Both the position numbers and the translations under genes were made by a program. Shown piece by piece: positions 1-6,360 of a stretch of DNA of 13,627 bases; position 1 is the first letter of the stretch, and each line of letters starts with the position of its first letter. The notes below the pieces were generated by a model. That model searched no databases, was not told the origin of the DNA, and was given only the letters and a program-made list of their open reading frames with translations. The stretch is from Caryophanales bacterium UBA1424 (GTDB taxonomy: Bacteria > Bacillota_I > Bacilli_A > RFN20 > CAG-826). The stretch is from contig DCUC01000037.1 in assembly GCA_002329705.1 (NCBI GenBank), positions 191 through 13,817 of the forward strand, written 5' to 3'.

Positions 1-1604
1 TCAAGAACCGGATTCGGACCGGGATCCTTATTAGTTGAAGCGACGATATAGATGCCGTTTACGGCAGTATTACCAGCGACATTAAATGGTGAACTCGTCT
101 CAAGATACATCGAATGAATCGGATTATCATTGGTTCCGAATTTTCGTCCGGTGCCGGCTTGTTCCTCAAAGATTGAAACGAATCCACTTTCCAAGAAGAA
201 ATCAAAACCTAATCCGCCAAGCGTAATTGCATAAGGCGTACTTTGTGCTGTCTTATTCTTAAAGGCATCGTCACCGGTCAGCACATATTTGTAAAGAGCT
301 AGCGAAGAAGCATTTGATATGATTTCAACTTCATAATTCACATTCATTGTTTGGTGAGTGGCTTGCATTGTTTTTTTGCCGATGTCATCGTCGATAAAAT
401 GATAAAGGTCCGCATATGTTGTCGTGAACTCAGAAATCGCTAAATTGCTATTGGCGGTCAAGTCATTATTGACGGTAAAAACCGATAGATCACTCGCTTT
501 CAAAAAGGACTCTCCGACTTCATATGCTATCTTGACGTTTTTTACCGCCAAATTATGAATATCGTTAGCCTGTTTTTCACCTCTGCCAAGGACAACATCG
601 TAATATGATGGCTCCAATAATCTAAGCTCGCCCGATTCATTTTGTTTATCGCCAAAGACATAATCAACTAATTCCGGAAAATCGACATATGGATTGCGAT
701 TATTCTGGAAATGGTAAACGCCGATATTATGTTTATATTCTCGCCTGGTAACGGGATTATCTGACCAATCCAACAAATCGCTCAGCATGCCGTGATTGCG
801 GCTTCTGGCTGAGGCTATGTCTTCAACAACATCAAGATCATCGAAGCGAGTGGCCATGTAGAAAATAGCCCGCGCTAGCATCGGCTGATCTTTTTGGGGC
901 GGTTGGAAGATTAAATCCGTTTTATAACATTCGGTATTGTTTCCGAAAGAATCTTTCGGATTGGTGATTGCTCCCATATCATCGCTAACATTGCCGAGAT
1001 TGAGATTATTGCGTGATCCATTAAGACTTCCATCCGAAGCAAATAAGTTATGAAAATCGCTTCGCAGGATGAGGCTTTCGTTTGCCGTTCGTCCGGTACT
1101 TGCAACATCAAAATCTCCAAGTGATTGAGCAAAGGCATGCTCGCGCTGCCAACCGCCGTTAGCGCCACTCGAAGTAAATGTTTTTAAAGGTTGGTAATTT
1201 CCGTAGACGACTTCGACACGGTCATAATTATCAAGCGTTTCATCGGCCAGTTGATTCACTGCCCATATATTTGAACTATTATTAAAATCAACCAGATTGA
1301 CGTTTAGATTTACCAAAGCCCTTAATTGTTCGCGAAGATCATCGCCGTCTTCCCATGATTCAATTGAATCATAGTAGTCATTGTAATAGTCTTCGTATAT
1401 GAAAACGGGATCTGAAGATGTGCTCGAATCGCTGTCGCTAGAGGTATCAGATGACGAGTCGCCGGATGTATCTGATGGCGATGAAATTTCTGTATCGCTT
1501 TGCGAAATCGTATCGGAAGGCGTTTGGTCACATGAGGTAATGACAAAAGTCATAACCAGCGCAAGAAGAAGAGCGATTTTATTATGCGGTTTATGATTAG
1601 TCAA
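1..1604 (-). CDS. Secreted endonuclease I-family lipoprotein with Ig-like region (3' end off window)
   Basis: The frame is open from a TTG at 1604 to the window edge: 534 codons and no stop. Residues 1-25 form a lipoprotein signal, with a basic start, the hydrophobic stretch ALLLALVMTFV and the lipobox ITSC (Cys25). Residues 26-66 are an S/D/T-rich linker. Residues ~90-320 carry endonuclease I (EndA/NucM/BsnA type, PF04231) motifs: WQREHAFAQS (~152-161, catalytic His156), SDFHNLFASDG (~182-192) and NNRNPYVDFPE (~301-311). The family cleaves DNA or RNA with a divalent metal; here it would act outside the cell, tethered to the membrane. Residues ~355-430 (YEVGESF then a beta-rich stretch) resemble a bacterial Ig-like domain, and ~485-520 look like the start of another beta-sandwich. 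The start overlaps the last 8 bases of ftsZ. There is no clear Shine-Dalgarno and no in-frame ATG or GTG that would keep the signal peptide, so TTG is inferred. It is probably co-transcribed with ftsZ. A role in scavenging nucleotides is inference. Confidence 0.85.
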   Translation of the reverse strand, partial: MTNHKPHNKIALLLALVMTFVITSCDQTPSDTISQSDTEISSPSDTSGDSSSDTSSDSDSSTSSDPVFIYEDYYNDYYDSIESWEDGDDLREQLRALVNLNVNLVDFNNSSNIWAVNQLADETLDNYDRVEVVYGNYQPLKTFTSSGANGGWQREHAFAQSLGDFDVASTGRTANESLILRSDFHNLFASDGSLNGSRNNLNLGNVSDDMGAITNPKDSFGNNTECYKTDLIFQPPQKDQPMLARAIFYMATRFDDLDVVEDIASARSRNHGMLSDLLDWSDNPVTRREYKHNIGVYHFQNNRNPYVDFPELVDYVFGDKQNESGELRLLEPSYYDVVLGRGEKQANDIHNLAVKNVKIAYEVGESFLKASDLSVFTVNNDLTANSNLAISEFTTTYADLYHFIDDDIGKKTMQATHQTMNVNYEVEIISNASSLALYKYVLTGDDAFKNKTAQSTPYAITLGGLGFDFFLESGFVSIFEEQAGTGRKFGTNDNPIHSMYLETSSPFNVAGNTAVNGIYIVASTNKDPGPNPVL

Positions 1605-2739
1605 TGTGCTTATTTTTGAGGAAACTGGGCAAGATCGAATCTTCGCTTGCGGCCTCACCGGCCTCGGTTTCTGCTTCCTTTGCTTCTTTTTTCGGTTTGT
1701 CGTCGCTGGCGCCGTTAACTTTTTCGCCATCAGCGCGCTGCAAGCGGATTTGCTGTGAGTAATTCGGGACACTGGTGAAATCAAATTCTTCGGTGAAATC
1801 GCTGGCGATGACGCTGACGAGAATCTGATCGGTCAGCTGATTGTTGATGGCGACGCCGAATTTGACATCGATATTATTGCCGGCCGCTTCGATGACTAAA
1901 TCGACGGCTTCCTGAGCTTCATAGAGGCTCACATTCGGTCCGCACGTCACCGAGCAAATCGCCCGGCGGGCGCCGTTTATGCTCGCTTCCAATAGAGGCG
2001 AATTAATCGCATTCTGAGCAGCTTCCTGCGCGCGGTTAGGTCCTTGACCTAAGCCAAAGCCGATTAAAGAGATGCCCGAGTCTTTTAAAGTATTGCGGAT
2101 ATCGGCGAAATCAAGGTTGATAATCGCCGGCATTAAGATTAAATCGGTAACCGTTTTGACAGACTGGGCCAGGACGCGATCCGATTCGGCAAATGCTTCG
2201 GAAATCGGCTGTGTGCCGCTGACCATTAAAAGTTTGTCGTTAGAGACGATGATAATCGCGTCGACGGCATCTTTTAATTCGTTGAGACCTTCGACGGAAT
2301 TGGCAATTCTCTTTTTGCCTTCAAAAGTAAAAGGACGAGTGACGATGGCGACGGTCAAAGCCCCCTCTTCGCGGGCGACCTGAGCGACGACGGGAGCGGC
2401 ACCTGTGCCGGTGCCTCCGCCCATGCCGGCGGCGATAAAGACCATGTTCGCGCCTTTGACGACTTTGCGAATATCATCGACCGAAGCAGTTGCCGCTTCG
2501 CGTCCGACGCTCGGCTCACCGCCGGCACCTAATCCGCCGGTGACCGAAGGACCGAGGATGATGCGGTTGCGCGCTTTAGAAGTCGCGAGTGTCTGGCGAT
2601 CGGTATTGGCGACGAAAAATTCGACGGCGCCTAAATCTTCATCAATCATACGATTGACGGCGTTATTTCCGGCTCCGCCGACACCGATGACGACGATGCG
2701 GGCGATCGGTTCGAAATTGTCTAATTCGGATCCTTGCAT
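1597..2739 (-). CDS. ftsZ: Cell division protein FtsZ
   Basis: Tubulin-like GTPase that polymerises into the cytokinetic Z ring at midcell. The 380-residue length is normal. Visible motifs are the N-terminal nucleotide-binding loop (VGGAGNNAVNR, ~20-30), the tubulin signature GGGTGTG (107-113), and the T7 synergy loop NLDFADI (208-214) that completes the GTPase site of the neighbouring subunit. After the C-terminal domain comes a charged, Glu/Lys/Ala-rich linker (~333-367) and a C-terminal peptide, ILPSFLKNK (~369-377). That peptide corresponds to the conserved docking tail (DIPTFLRNR type) recognised by FtsA, SepF or EzrA. An AGGAGG ribosome site (2746-2751) overlaps the ftsA stop and sits 6 bases before the ATG, so the two genes are translationally close. 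The TAA stop lies inside the start of the lipoprotein gene. No sepF-like gene follows, unlike in many Firmicutes. Confidence 0.98.
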   Translation of the reverse strand: MQGSELDNFEPIARIVVIGVGGAGNNAVNRMIDEDLGAVEFFVANTDRQTLATSKARNRIILGPSVTGGLGAGGEPSVGREAATASVDDIRKVVKGANMVFIAAGMGGGTGTGAAPVVAQVAREEGALTVAIVTRPFTFEGKKRIANSVEGLNELKDAVDAIIIVSNDKLLMVSGTQPISEAFAESDRVLAQSVKTVTDLILMPAIINLDFADIRNTLKDSGISLIGFGLGQGPNRAQEAAQNAINSPLLEASINGARRAICSVTCGPNVSLYEAQEAVDLVIEAAGNNIDVKFGVAINNQLTDQILVSVIASDFTEEFDFTSVPNYSQQIRLQRADGEKVNGASDDKPKKEAKEAETEAGEAASEDSILPSFLKNKHID

Positions 2740-2749
2740 ACGAGACCTC

Positions 2750-3967
2750 CTATTTGCGTTCCTTGGCTTCTTTTCCGCCGCGGGTCAAAGGTGTGACGAC
2801 AGGGCGATCTTCTTCGAGATAACTCTGATAGCGGTTGTTGGCGAGAATGGCCCCGAGCGTATTGACATACGTCTGGTGGCGCGCGCCGATGGCTTTGGGA
2901 ATGCAGAAATATATTTTATTGTCGGGAAATGCTTCGATAATCAGTTCGTCCAGCCCGGAGAGGCGGCCGAGACCTCCGCTGATGACAAACGGCATTTTCA
3001 AATACTTCTTGTCATATCCGGACATCAAGGAGTTAATCGCCTGTTTTAATGATACTAAATAATCGTAGACGAACTGCTCCGTCACGCGATTCAAATCTTC
3101 GGTTGTATACTGTTTCTCGACACCCTCGATATCAACGCTTTGGGCGATGGTTGGATAAAACGACATCGAGCGATGGTCGATGCCATAACGGCGTTTGAGT
3201 TTTTCAGCTTCATCAAAGGGGAGATTAAGGCCGGCCATGATCGCCGTCGTTAAATCCTTGCCGCCTTTTTCAAAATATGTCGAGGAAAATAACGTGCGGT
3301 CGCCAATCAGGCTGACCGTCGTCACCTCGGCTCCCATATCTATTAATAGATAAGAAGTCGGAAGCGCCAAATCCTGGGCCAGCAAATAGGTCGCCGCATG
3401 GGGGGCGACGAGGGCGCGTTTGACGACGATGTCGGCTTCTTTAAAGGCCCGGCGGAAGTTTTCGATGACGGAGAAAGGCAAGGCATGAATCTTCGCCGAG
3501 ATCGATAGCGAGTTCGATTTCTCACCGAGAGGCTGCGAAGAGAGTGCGACGCCGTTATCGAGGGCAAAGGCATCGGGTACGATATCGATAATCTGTCCGC
3601 CGTGGGGAATAACTTCCTTGCGAACCAATGAGACGACATTAGAAATGTCAATCGCCTCAACTGTGCCAGTTGGAGATACGACATTTGTCGTTTTATCGCT
3701 TTGATATACTTCGAGTCCGAGCGGCGGCAAAAGGAGAATCGCTTCGGAGATCGTCAGTTTTAATTTTGCCGTCGCATCTTTGATTTCTTTAATCTCGCGA
3801 AGGGCATCAATCAGACCGATTAAATTGACAATTTGGCCGCGCTCGACAAAAGCATCAATCGGCTTACGCATAGCGTAAAGAACGATCGGCTGCCCATCGA
3901 TTTCATAGCCGACAACCAATTTGATTTCGGCCGAGGATATTTCTATTGCGGCGGTAGGTTTTTCCAT
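2750..3967 (-). CDS. ftsA: Cell division protein FtsA (divergent)
   Basis: Actin-like ATPase that normally tethers FtsZ filaments to the membrane. Over 405 residues the fold is recognisable: an N-terminal phosphate-1 strand (AAIEISSAEIKLVVG, 6-20), a 1C-type insertion (~85-165), phosphate-2 (LLIDMGAEVTTVSLI, 207-221) and the adenosine motif (VISGGLGRLSG, 328-338). Two things are odd. The phosphate-1 glycine of the usual D/E-I-G-T/S motif is Ser11. The C terminus (PVVTPLTRGGKEAKERK) is short, polar and basic, without the amphipathic membrane-targeting helix typical of FtsA. Immediate linkage to ftsZ supports the assignment over other actin-like proteins such as MreB or EutJ/PilM. A TAA lies in frame 7 codons upstream of the ATG and there is no other start codon between. 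No Shine-Dalgarno is visible in front of the ATG, although the gene has its own promoter about 15 bases upstream. Confidence 0.93.
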   Translation of the reverse strand: MEKPTAAIEISSAEIKLVVGYEIDGQPIVLYAMRKPIDAFVERGQIVNLIGLIDALREIKEIKDATAKLKLTISEAILLLPPLGLEVYQSDKTTNVVSPTGTVEAIDISNVVSLVRKEVIPHGGQIIDIVPDAFALDNGVALSSQPLGEKSNSLSISAKIHALPFSVIENFRRAFKEADIVVKRALVAPHAATYLLAQDLALPTSYLLIDMGAEVTTVSLIGDRTLFSSTYFEKGGKDLTTAIMAGLNLPFDEAEKLKRRYGIDHRSMSFYPTIAQSVDIEGVEKQYTTEDLNRVTEQFVYDYLVSLKQAINSLMSGYDKKYLKMPFVISGGLGRLSGLDELIIEAFPDNKIYFCIPKAIGARHQTYVNTLGAILANNRYQSYLEEDRPVVTPLTRGGKEAKERK

Positions 3968-3988
3968 ATCAGGATAATTCTGACTTTA

Positions 3989-4017
3989 ATTATATATATA
4001 TAAATGGCTTGTGGCAA
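3989..4017 (-). promoter_or_regulatory. Sigma-A-type promoter for ftsA-ftsZ-nuclease unit
   Basis: On the minus strand a -35 TTGCCA (4017-4012) and a perfect -10 TATAAT (3994-3989) are separated by exactly 17 bases. The spacer ends in an alternating TA run. The expected transcription start is near 3982, giving a ~15-base leader before the ftsA ATG at 3967. It lies directly downstream of a terminator, so ftsA-ftsZ can be transcribed independently of mraZ-rsmH. Confidence 0.75.
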
Positions 4018-4059
4018 AGGCAATTTGCACAAATATCTCCCAAATAAATACTAATCAAA

Positions 4060-4086
4060 GAAAAAGCCGCATCATAAGATGCAGCT
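4060..4086 (-). terminator. Intrinsic terminator after the mraZ-rsmH-small protein unit
   Basis: Read on the minus strand, AGCTGCATC-TTAT-GATGCGGCT forms a 9-bp stem (one U-G pair) with a 4-base loop, followed directly by TTTTT. It lies 35 bases past the stop of the 60-residue protein and before the ftsA promoter. The wobble pair is only favourable in minus-strand RNA, which fits the direction. Confidence 0.8.
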
Positions 4087-4087
4087 C

Positions 4088-4107
4088 GGATGGAGGGAGG
4101 TCCGTCC
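4088..4107 (-). other. Inverted repeat with CCTCCC loop in the 3' untranslated region
   Basis: In minus-strand sense, GGACGGA and TCCATCC flank a CCTCCC loop. The stem is 7 bp with a single central C-A mismatch (in plus-strand RNA this position is a G-U pair). It lies between the stop of the small membrane protein gene and the terminator at 4060-4086, so it would be part of that transcript's 3' end. The loop is complementary to Shine-Dalgarno sequences. Any function is speculative. Confidence 0.4.
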
Positions 4108-4120
4108 ATGATGATCGATT

Positions 4121-4303
4121 TTATGATTCGACGACTTCGGCCGTATCGGCTTCTTCGGCCTCGGCCTGGCTGGCAGCAATCTTCAGGCTGACGGGAATAG
4201 AAATAGCGGCTGCCACTAGCGCCAAAATCGAAAAGGCGATGATCGCTCGACGAAAGCGATAAAATGGAGCCTTACGATTAAATTTGACGAGTTTGTCTTT
4301 CAT
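4121..4303 (-). CDS. Small single-pass membrane protein in the ftsL position
   Basis: The 60-residue product has a strongly basic N terminus (about residues 1-19, rich in K and R), one hydrophobic segment (~20-43, AIIAFSILALVAAAISIPVSL) and a short acidic tail (QAEAEEADTAEVVES). By the positive-inside rule the basic end faces the cytoplasm. It occupies the place of ftsL, directly after rsmH. However, the outer part is only ~17 residues, too short for the FtsL coiled coil that pairs with DivIC/FtsB, and I do not recognise the family by sequence. Coding support is good: an AAGGAG site (4309-4314) sits 5 bases before the ATG, the gap to the rsmH stop is only 2 bases, and a terminator follows the TAA. 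It could be a degenerate FtsL or an unrelated small division protein. Confidence 0.75.
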   Translation of the reverse strand: MKDKLVKFNRKAPFYRFRRAIIAFSILALVAAAISIPVSLKIAASQAEAEEADTAEVVES

Positions 4304-4305
4304 TT

Positions 4306-5247
4306 CTACTCCTTGATGCGTTCAATCGCCCGTAATTTAGCGCTTCGCGAGCGCGGATTGCGATTGATTTCGCGAGCTGATGGGGTCACTATCTTGCGAT
4401 GGATGAGGCGGAATTTCGGCATCTCTTCTTCCTTTGGAAGCGAGAATACATTGCGCCTTGTTCCTTCGACGACCGTCACTTTGCGAAAAGCTTCTTTAAT
4501 CAGACGGTCTTCGAGCGATTGGAAGGAAATAACGACTAGCCGACCTCCGACATTCAGGAGTTTAAGTGCGTCCTTAATCGTGATCTCAAGGGCTCCCAGT
4601 TCATCATTTACTTCGATACGCAGGGCTTGAAATATCTGCTTGGCGGGATGTCCTTTTTTAGCCAGTTCCTTCATCGGCTTAGCCGACTTGATGAGGTCAA
4701 CTAGTTGCTGGGTTGTGACGACGGGTGCGCTGATGCGCGCCTCGGCTATTTTCCGGGCGATTTGATATGCGTATTTATCTTCGCCGTATTCTCCGAAGAT
4801 GCGCGCTAAGTCCGTGACGCTATAAGTATTGACAATCTCATAGGCCGTTAATGAATTGCGCTCATCCATCCGCATGTCGAGGCGGGCGTTGCTGCGATAG
4901 GAGAAGCCGCGCTCCGAGTCATCGAATTGGGGAGAGGAGACACCGAGATCCATCAAGATCCCATCAACTTTTTGAATGTTGAGTGTGTATAGAACTTCTT
5001 TGAAGTTACGAAAGTTTTCGTGAACTGTCTCGAAGTTGCTACCGATTTTGGAGAGGGCGATTTTGGAATTTTCAATCGCTTGCGCGTCTTGGTCAATTCC
5101 GATCAGTCGGCCCTTGCGGTTTAAGCGGGCGAGGATTTGGCTGGCGTGTCCGGCTCGTCCGAGGGTGAGGTCGACATATATGCCATTGGGTTTGATGCCG
5201 AGTGAATCAATGGCTTCGTCTAATAAGACGGGAATGTGTTCGTCCAT
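4306..5247 (-). CDS. rsmH: 16S rRNA (cytosine1402-N4)-methyltransferase RsmH
   Basis: SAM-dependent enzyme (formerly MraW) that methylates N4 of C1402 in the ribosomal P site of 16S rRNA. The 313-residue length is standard. Motifs in order: the conserved start EHIPVLLDEAI, SAM-binding DLTLGRAGHA (~26-35), the acidic loop GIDQDAQAI (~50-58), DGILMDLGVSSPQFDDSERG (~95-114), LDMRMD (~123-128) and the family C-terminal signature NPRSRSAKLRAIER. It follows mraZ after 6 bases with no Shine-Dalgarno of its own, which suggests translational coupling. The stop TAG overlaps the ribosome site of the small membrane protein gene. Confidence 0.98.
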   Translation of the reverse strand: MDEHIPVLLDEAIDSLGIKPNGIYVDLTLGRAGHASQILARLNRKGRLIGIDQDAQAIENSKIALSKIGSNFETVHENFRNFKEVLYTLNIQKVDGILMDLGVSSPQFDDSERGFSYRSNARLDMRMDERNSLTAYEIVNTYSVTDLARIFGEYGEDKYAYQIARKIAEARISAPVVTTQQLVDLIKSAKPMKELAKKGHPAKQIFQALRIEVNDELGALEITIKDALKLLNVGGRLVVISFQSLEDRLIKEAFRKVTVVEGTRRNVFSLPKEEEMPKFRLIHRKIVTPSAREINRNPRSRSAKLRAIERIKE

Positions 5248-5253
5248 AGTCGA

Positions 5254-5676
5254 TTAAACGGGAAGTTTTTCGGCTTTGGCTTCGTAATCTTTTTCGTTCT
5301 GTTTAAGATAGTTCTCCCAAGCGACGGCGTCCCAGATTTCAAAGTGGTTGATGACGCCGACAACGACGACACTTCGCGAAATCTTGTAATCGCCTAATAA
5401 TTTGCTCGGAAGCTGAATGCGGCCTTGAGCGTCGACTTCTAGCTCCACGACACTCGCCAGGGTGATGCGTTGCACATCACGGGTGTCGCGCTGATTGTAC
5501 GAGAGATCTTCTAATGCAGCGGTCAAGTTCTGAAAGTCAGCCTCTTTATAGACGCTGAGCGAGCCTTCATAGCCCTTGAGAATATAAAGGCGGCCGCCGG
5601 CTTCATTTCTGAGCTTGGCGGGAATCATCAGGCGCCCTTTATTGTCAAGAGTGTGTGAATAGCTTCCAAAGAACAT
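5254..5676 (-). CDS. mraZ: Transcriptional regulator MraZ
   Basis: DNA-binding protein of the division cluster, with two SpoVT-AbrB-like half domains that assemble into a ring. Each half has the DxxGR signature: DNKGRLMIPAKLR near the N terminus and DAQGRIQLPSKLL in the middle. I place the start at the ATG at 5676 (protein starts MFFGSYSHT, like the usual MF-G-Y-H-T/S start; 140 residues). A GTG at 5685 would add three residues, but it lies inside the third AAGTGG operator box and only 3 bases from GGAGG. The ATG is 12 bases from GGAGG, rather long, so the choice is not certain. MraZ usually represses its own promoter, and the boxes upstream fit this. It is the first gene of the unit with rsmH and the small membrane protein. 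Confidence 0.96.
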   Translation of the reverse strand: MFFGSYSHTLDNKGRLMIPAKLRNEAGGRLYILKGYEGSLSVYKEADFQNLTAALEDLSYNQRDTRDVQRITLASVVELEVDAQGRIQLPSKLLGDYKISRSVVVVGVINHFEIWDAVAWENYLKQNEKDYEAKAEKLPV

Positions 5677-5681
5677 ATTTA

Positions 5682-5707
5682 CCACTTACCTCCACTTCGT
5701 ACCACTT
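5682..5707 (-). promoter_or_regulatory. MraZ operator: three AAGTGG boxes, 10-bp period
   Basis: On the minus strand, AAGTGG occurs at 5707-5702, 5697-5692 and 5687-5682, exactly one helical turn apart. Known MraZ sites are short tandem repeats with this spacing (TGGGN5-type in Escherichia coli, AAAGTG-type in mollicutes). The array begins next to the predicted transcription start and covers the GGAGG ribosome site, so bound MraZ could block initiation. Box identity is read directly; binding is inferred. Confidence 0.85.
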
Positions 5708-5716
5708 AGCACCCAT

Positions 5717-5746
5717 ATTATACGCACAACGTTCAAAGCGTGTAAA
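5717..5746 (-). promoter_or_regulatory. mraZ promoter
   Basis: Minus-strand -35 TTTACA (5746-5741) and perfect -10 TATAAT (5722-5717), with an 18-base spacer. Transcription is expected to start near 5710, just upstream of the first MraZ box. Confidence 0.7.
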
Positions 5747-5751
5747 CAGCG

Positions 5752-5777
5752 AAAAAAGTCCTAACGCAAAGGTCAGG
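5752..5777 (-). terminator. Probable terminator of the pheS-pheT-yceD unit
   Basis: Minus strand: CCTGAC-CTTTGC-GTTAGG (6-bp stem with one G-U pair, 6-base loop), then AC and TTTTTT. It lies about 75-100 bases past the yceD-like stop and just before the mraZ promoter. The stem is short, so efficiency is uncertain. Confidence 0.5.
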
Positions 5778-5794
5778 GCCGTGAAGATTTCAAA

Positions 5795-5812
5795 TGTTTA
5801 ATAAATTAAACA
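5795..5812. repeat. AT-rich perfect inverted repeat
   Basis: TGTTTAAT and ATTAAACA flank a 2-base centre in the gap between the yceD-like gene and mraZ. It has no T tract, so it is a poor terminator by itself. It may be an extra 3'-end hairpin or a protein-binding palindrome. Confidence 0.35.
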
Positions 5813-5851
5813 ATGAAAATATATTAGTAGTTATTTAGTTGTATTTTGGCA

Positions 5852-6358
5852 TTAATTATCGTCGTCTTCGAAGTCAATATCATCGAGTTTAGAAAAGCGT
5901 GAATCACCACTTTGGGTTCGATCTTTGGCTAATTGGATGTCGTCGATGACGCGATATCCTTCGCCGCTCTGTGGAAGGCTCGCCCCCGGCTTAAGCGGCT
6001 TAAGTGGCAGATTTGAGGAGATTAAACCAAATAGAATCCTCTCGATGTCAATGTCGTCGCCAGGGATAATAATAGCTTCTTCTTCGTCTTCGGGTTTATC
6101 GCTGATTAAAAGTTCCTCATGAATTACAAATTCATAATCAAAAGGTTCCAAAGTATATGAACACTCGAGAAGGACGACGACTTCAAGGTCGACATTTATG
6201 CGAATGTAATTACGATACTTAGTTATCTCGACATCTCCAAAGCACTTCTCGATACCGAGCAAAGGATTTTTAAAAGCATATTCTTTTGCATCAAAAAGAA
6301 ATTCTTTTTGGATAGGAATCGTTTTATCGAGGATGAGCTTTGATTTAGAAATGATCAT
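5852..6358 (-). CDS. YceD/DUF177 family protein
   Basis: The 168-residue product resembles the YceD (DUF177) family, whose members are usually next to rpmF and are linked to 23S rRNA or large-subunit assembly. Evidence: a central LLECSYTLEPFDYEF segment (~63-77, the family's C-x-x-x-L-E-P-F region), an acidic insertion (~88-104), DIERILFGLISSNLPLKPLKPGA (~104-126, matching the family's 'N-L-P-x-K-x-x' region) and a C-terminal SRFSKLDDI. The tail is very acidic. The start is 2 bases after the pheT stop with no strong ribosome site, so translation is probably coupled. No rpmF-like reading frame follows in the 166 bases before mraZ, which is unusual. Assignment is by sequence pattern and moderately sure. 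Confidence 0.75.
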   Translation of the reverse strand: MIISKSKLILDKTIPIQKEFLFDAKEYAFKNPLLGIEKCFGDVEITKYRNYIRINVDLEVVVLLECSYTLEPFDYEFVIHEELLISDKPEDEEEAIIIPGDDIDIERILFGLISSNLPLKPLKPGASLPQSGEGYRVIDDIQLAKDRTQSGDSRFSKLDDIDFEDDDN

Positions 6359-6360
6359 CG

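Noticed and set aside
911..1546. Two minus-strand frames (911-1168 and 1322-1546) inside the lipoprotein region
   Set aside because: They are out of frame with the continuous 534-codon reading that carries the endonuclease motifs.
2405..3049. 214-codon plus-strand open frame
   Set aside because: Antisense to ftsZ and ftsA, no family resemblance and low complexity; it is a shadow of the GC-rich coding frame on the other strand.
3991..4004. TA dinucleotide run, possible microsatellite
   Set aside because: Short, and explained as the -10 box and spacer of the ftsA promoter, though length variation there could alter expression.
5686..5851. Possible rpmF (L32) gene after the yceD-like gene
   Set aside because: No reading frame of the required length or zinc-ribbon pattern exists in this gap; it holds only hairpins and the mraZ promoter.
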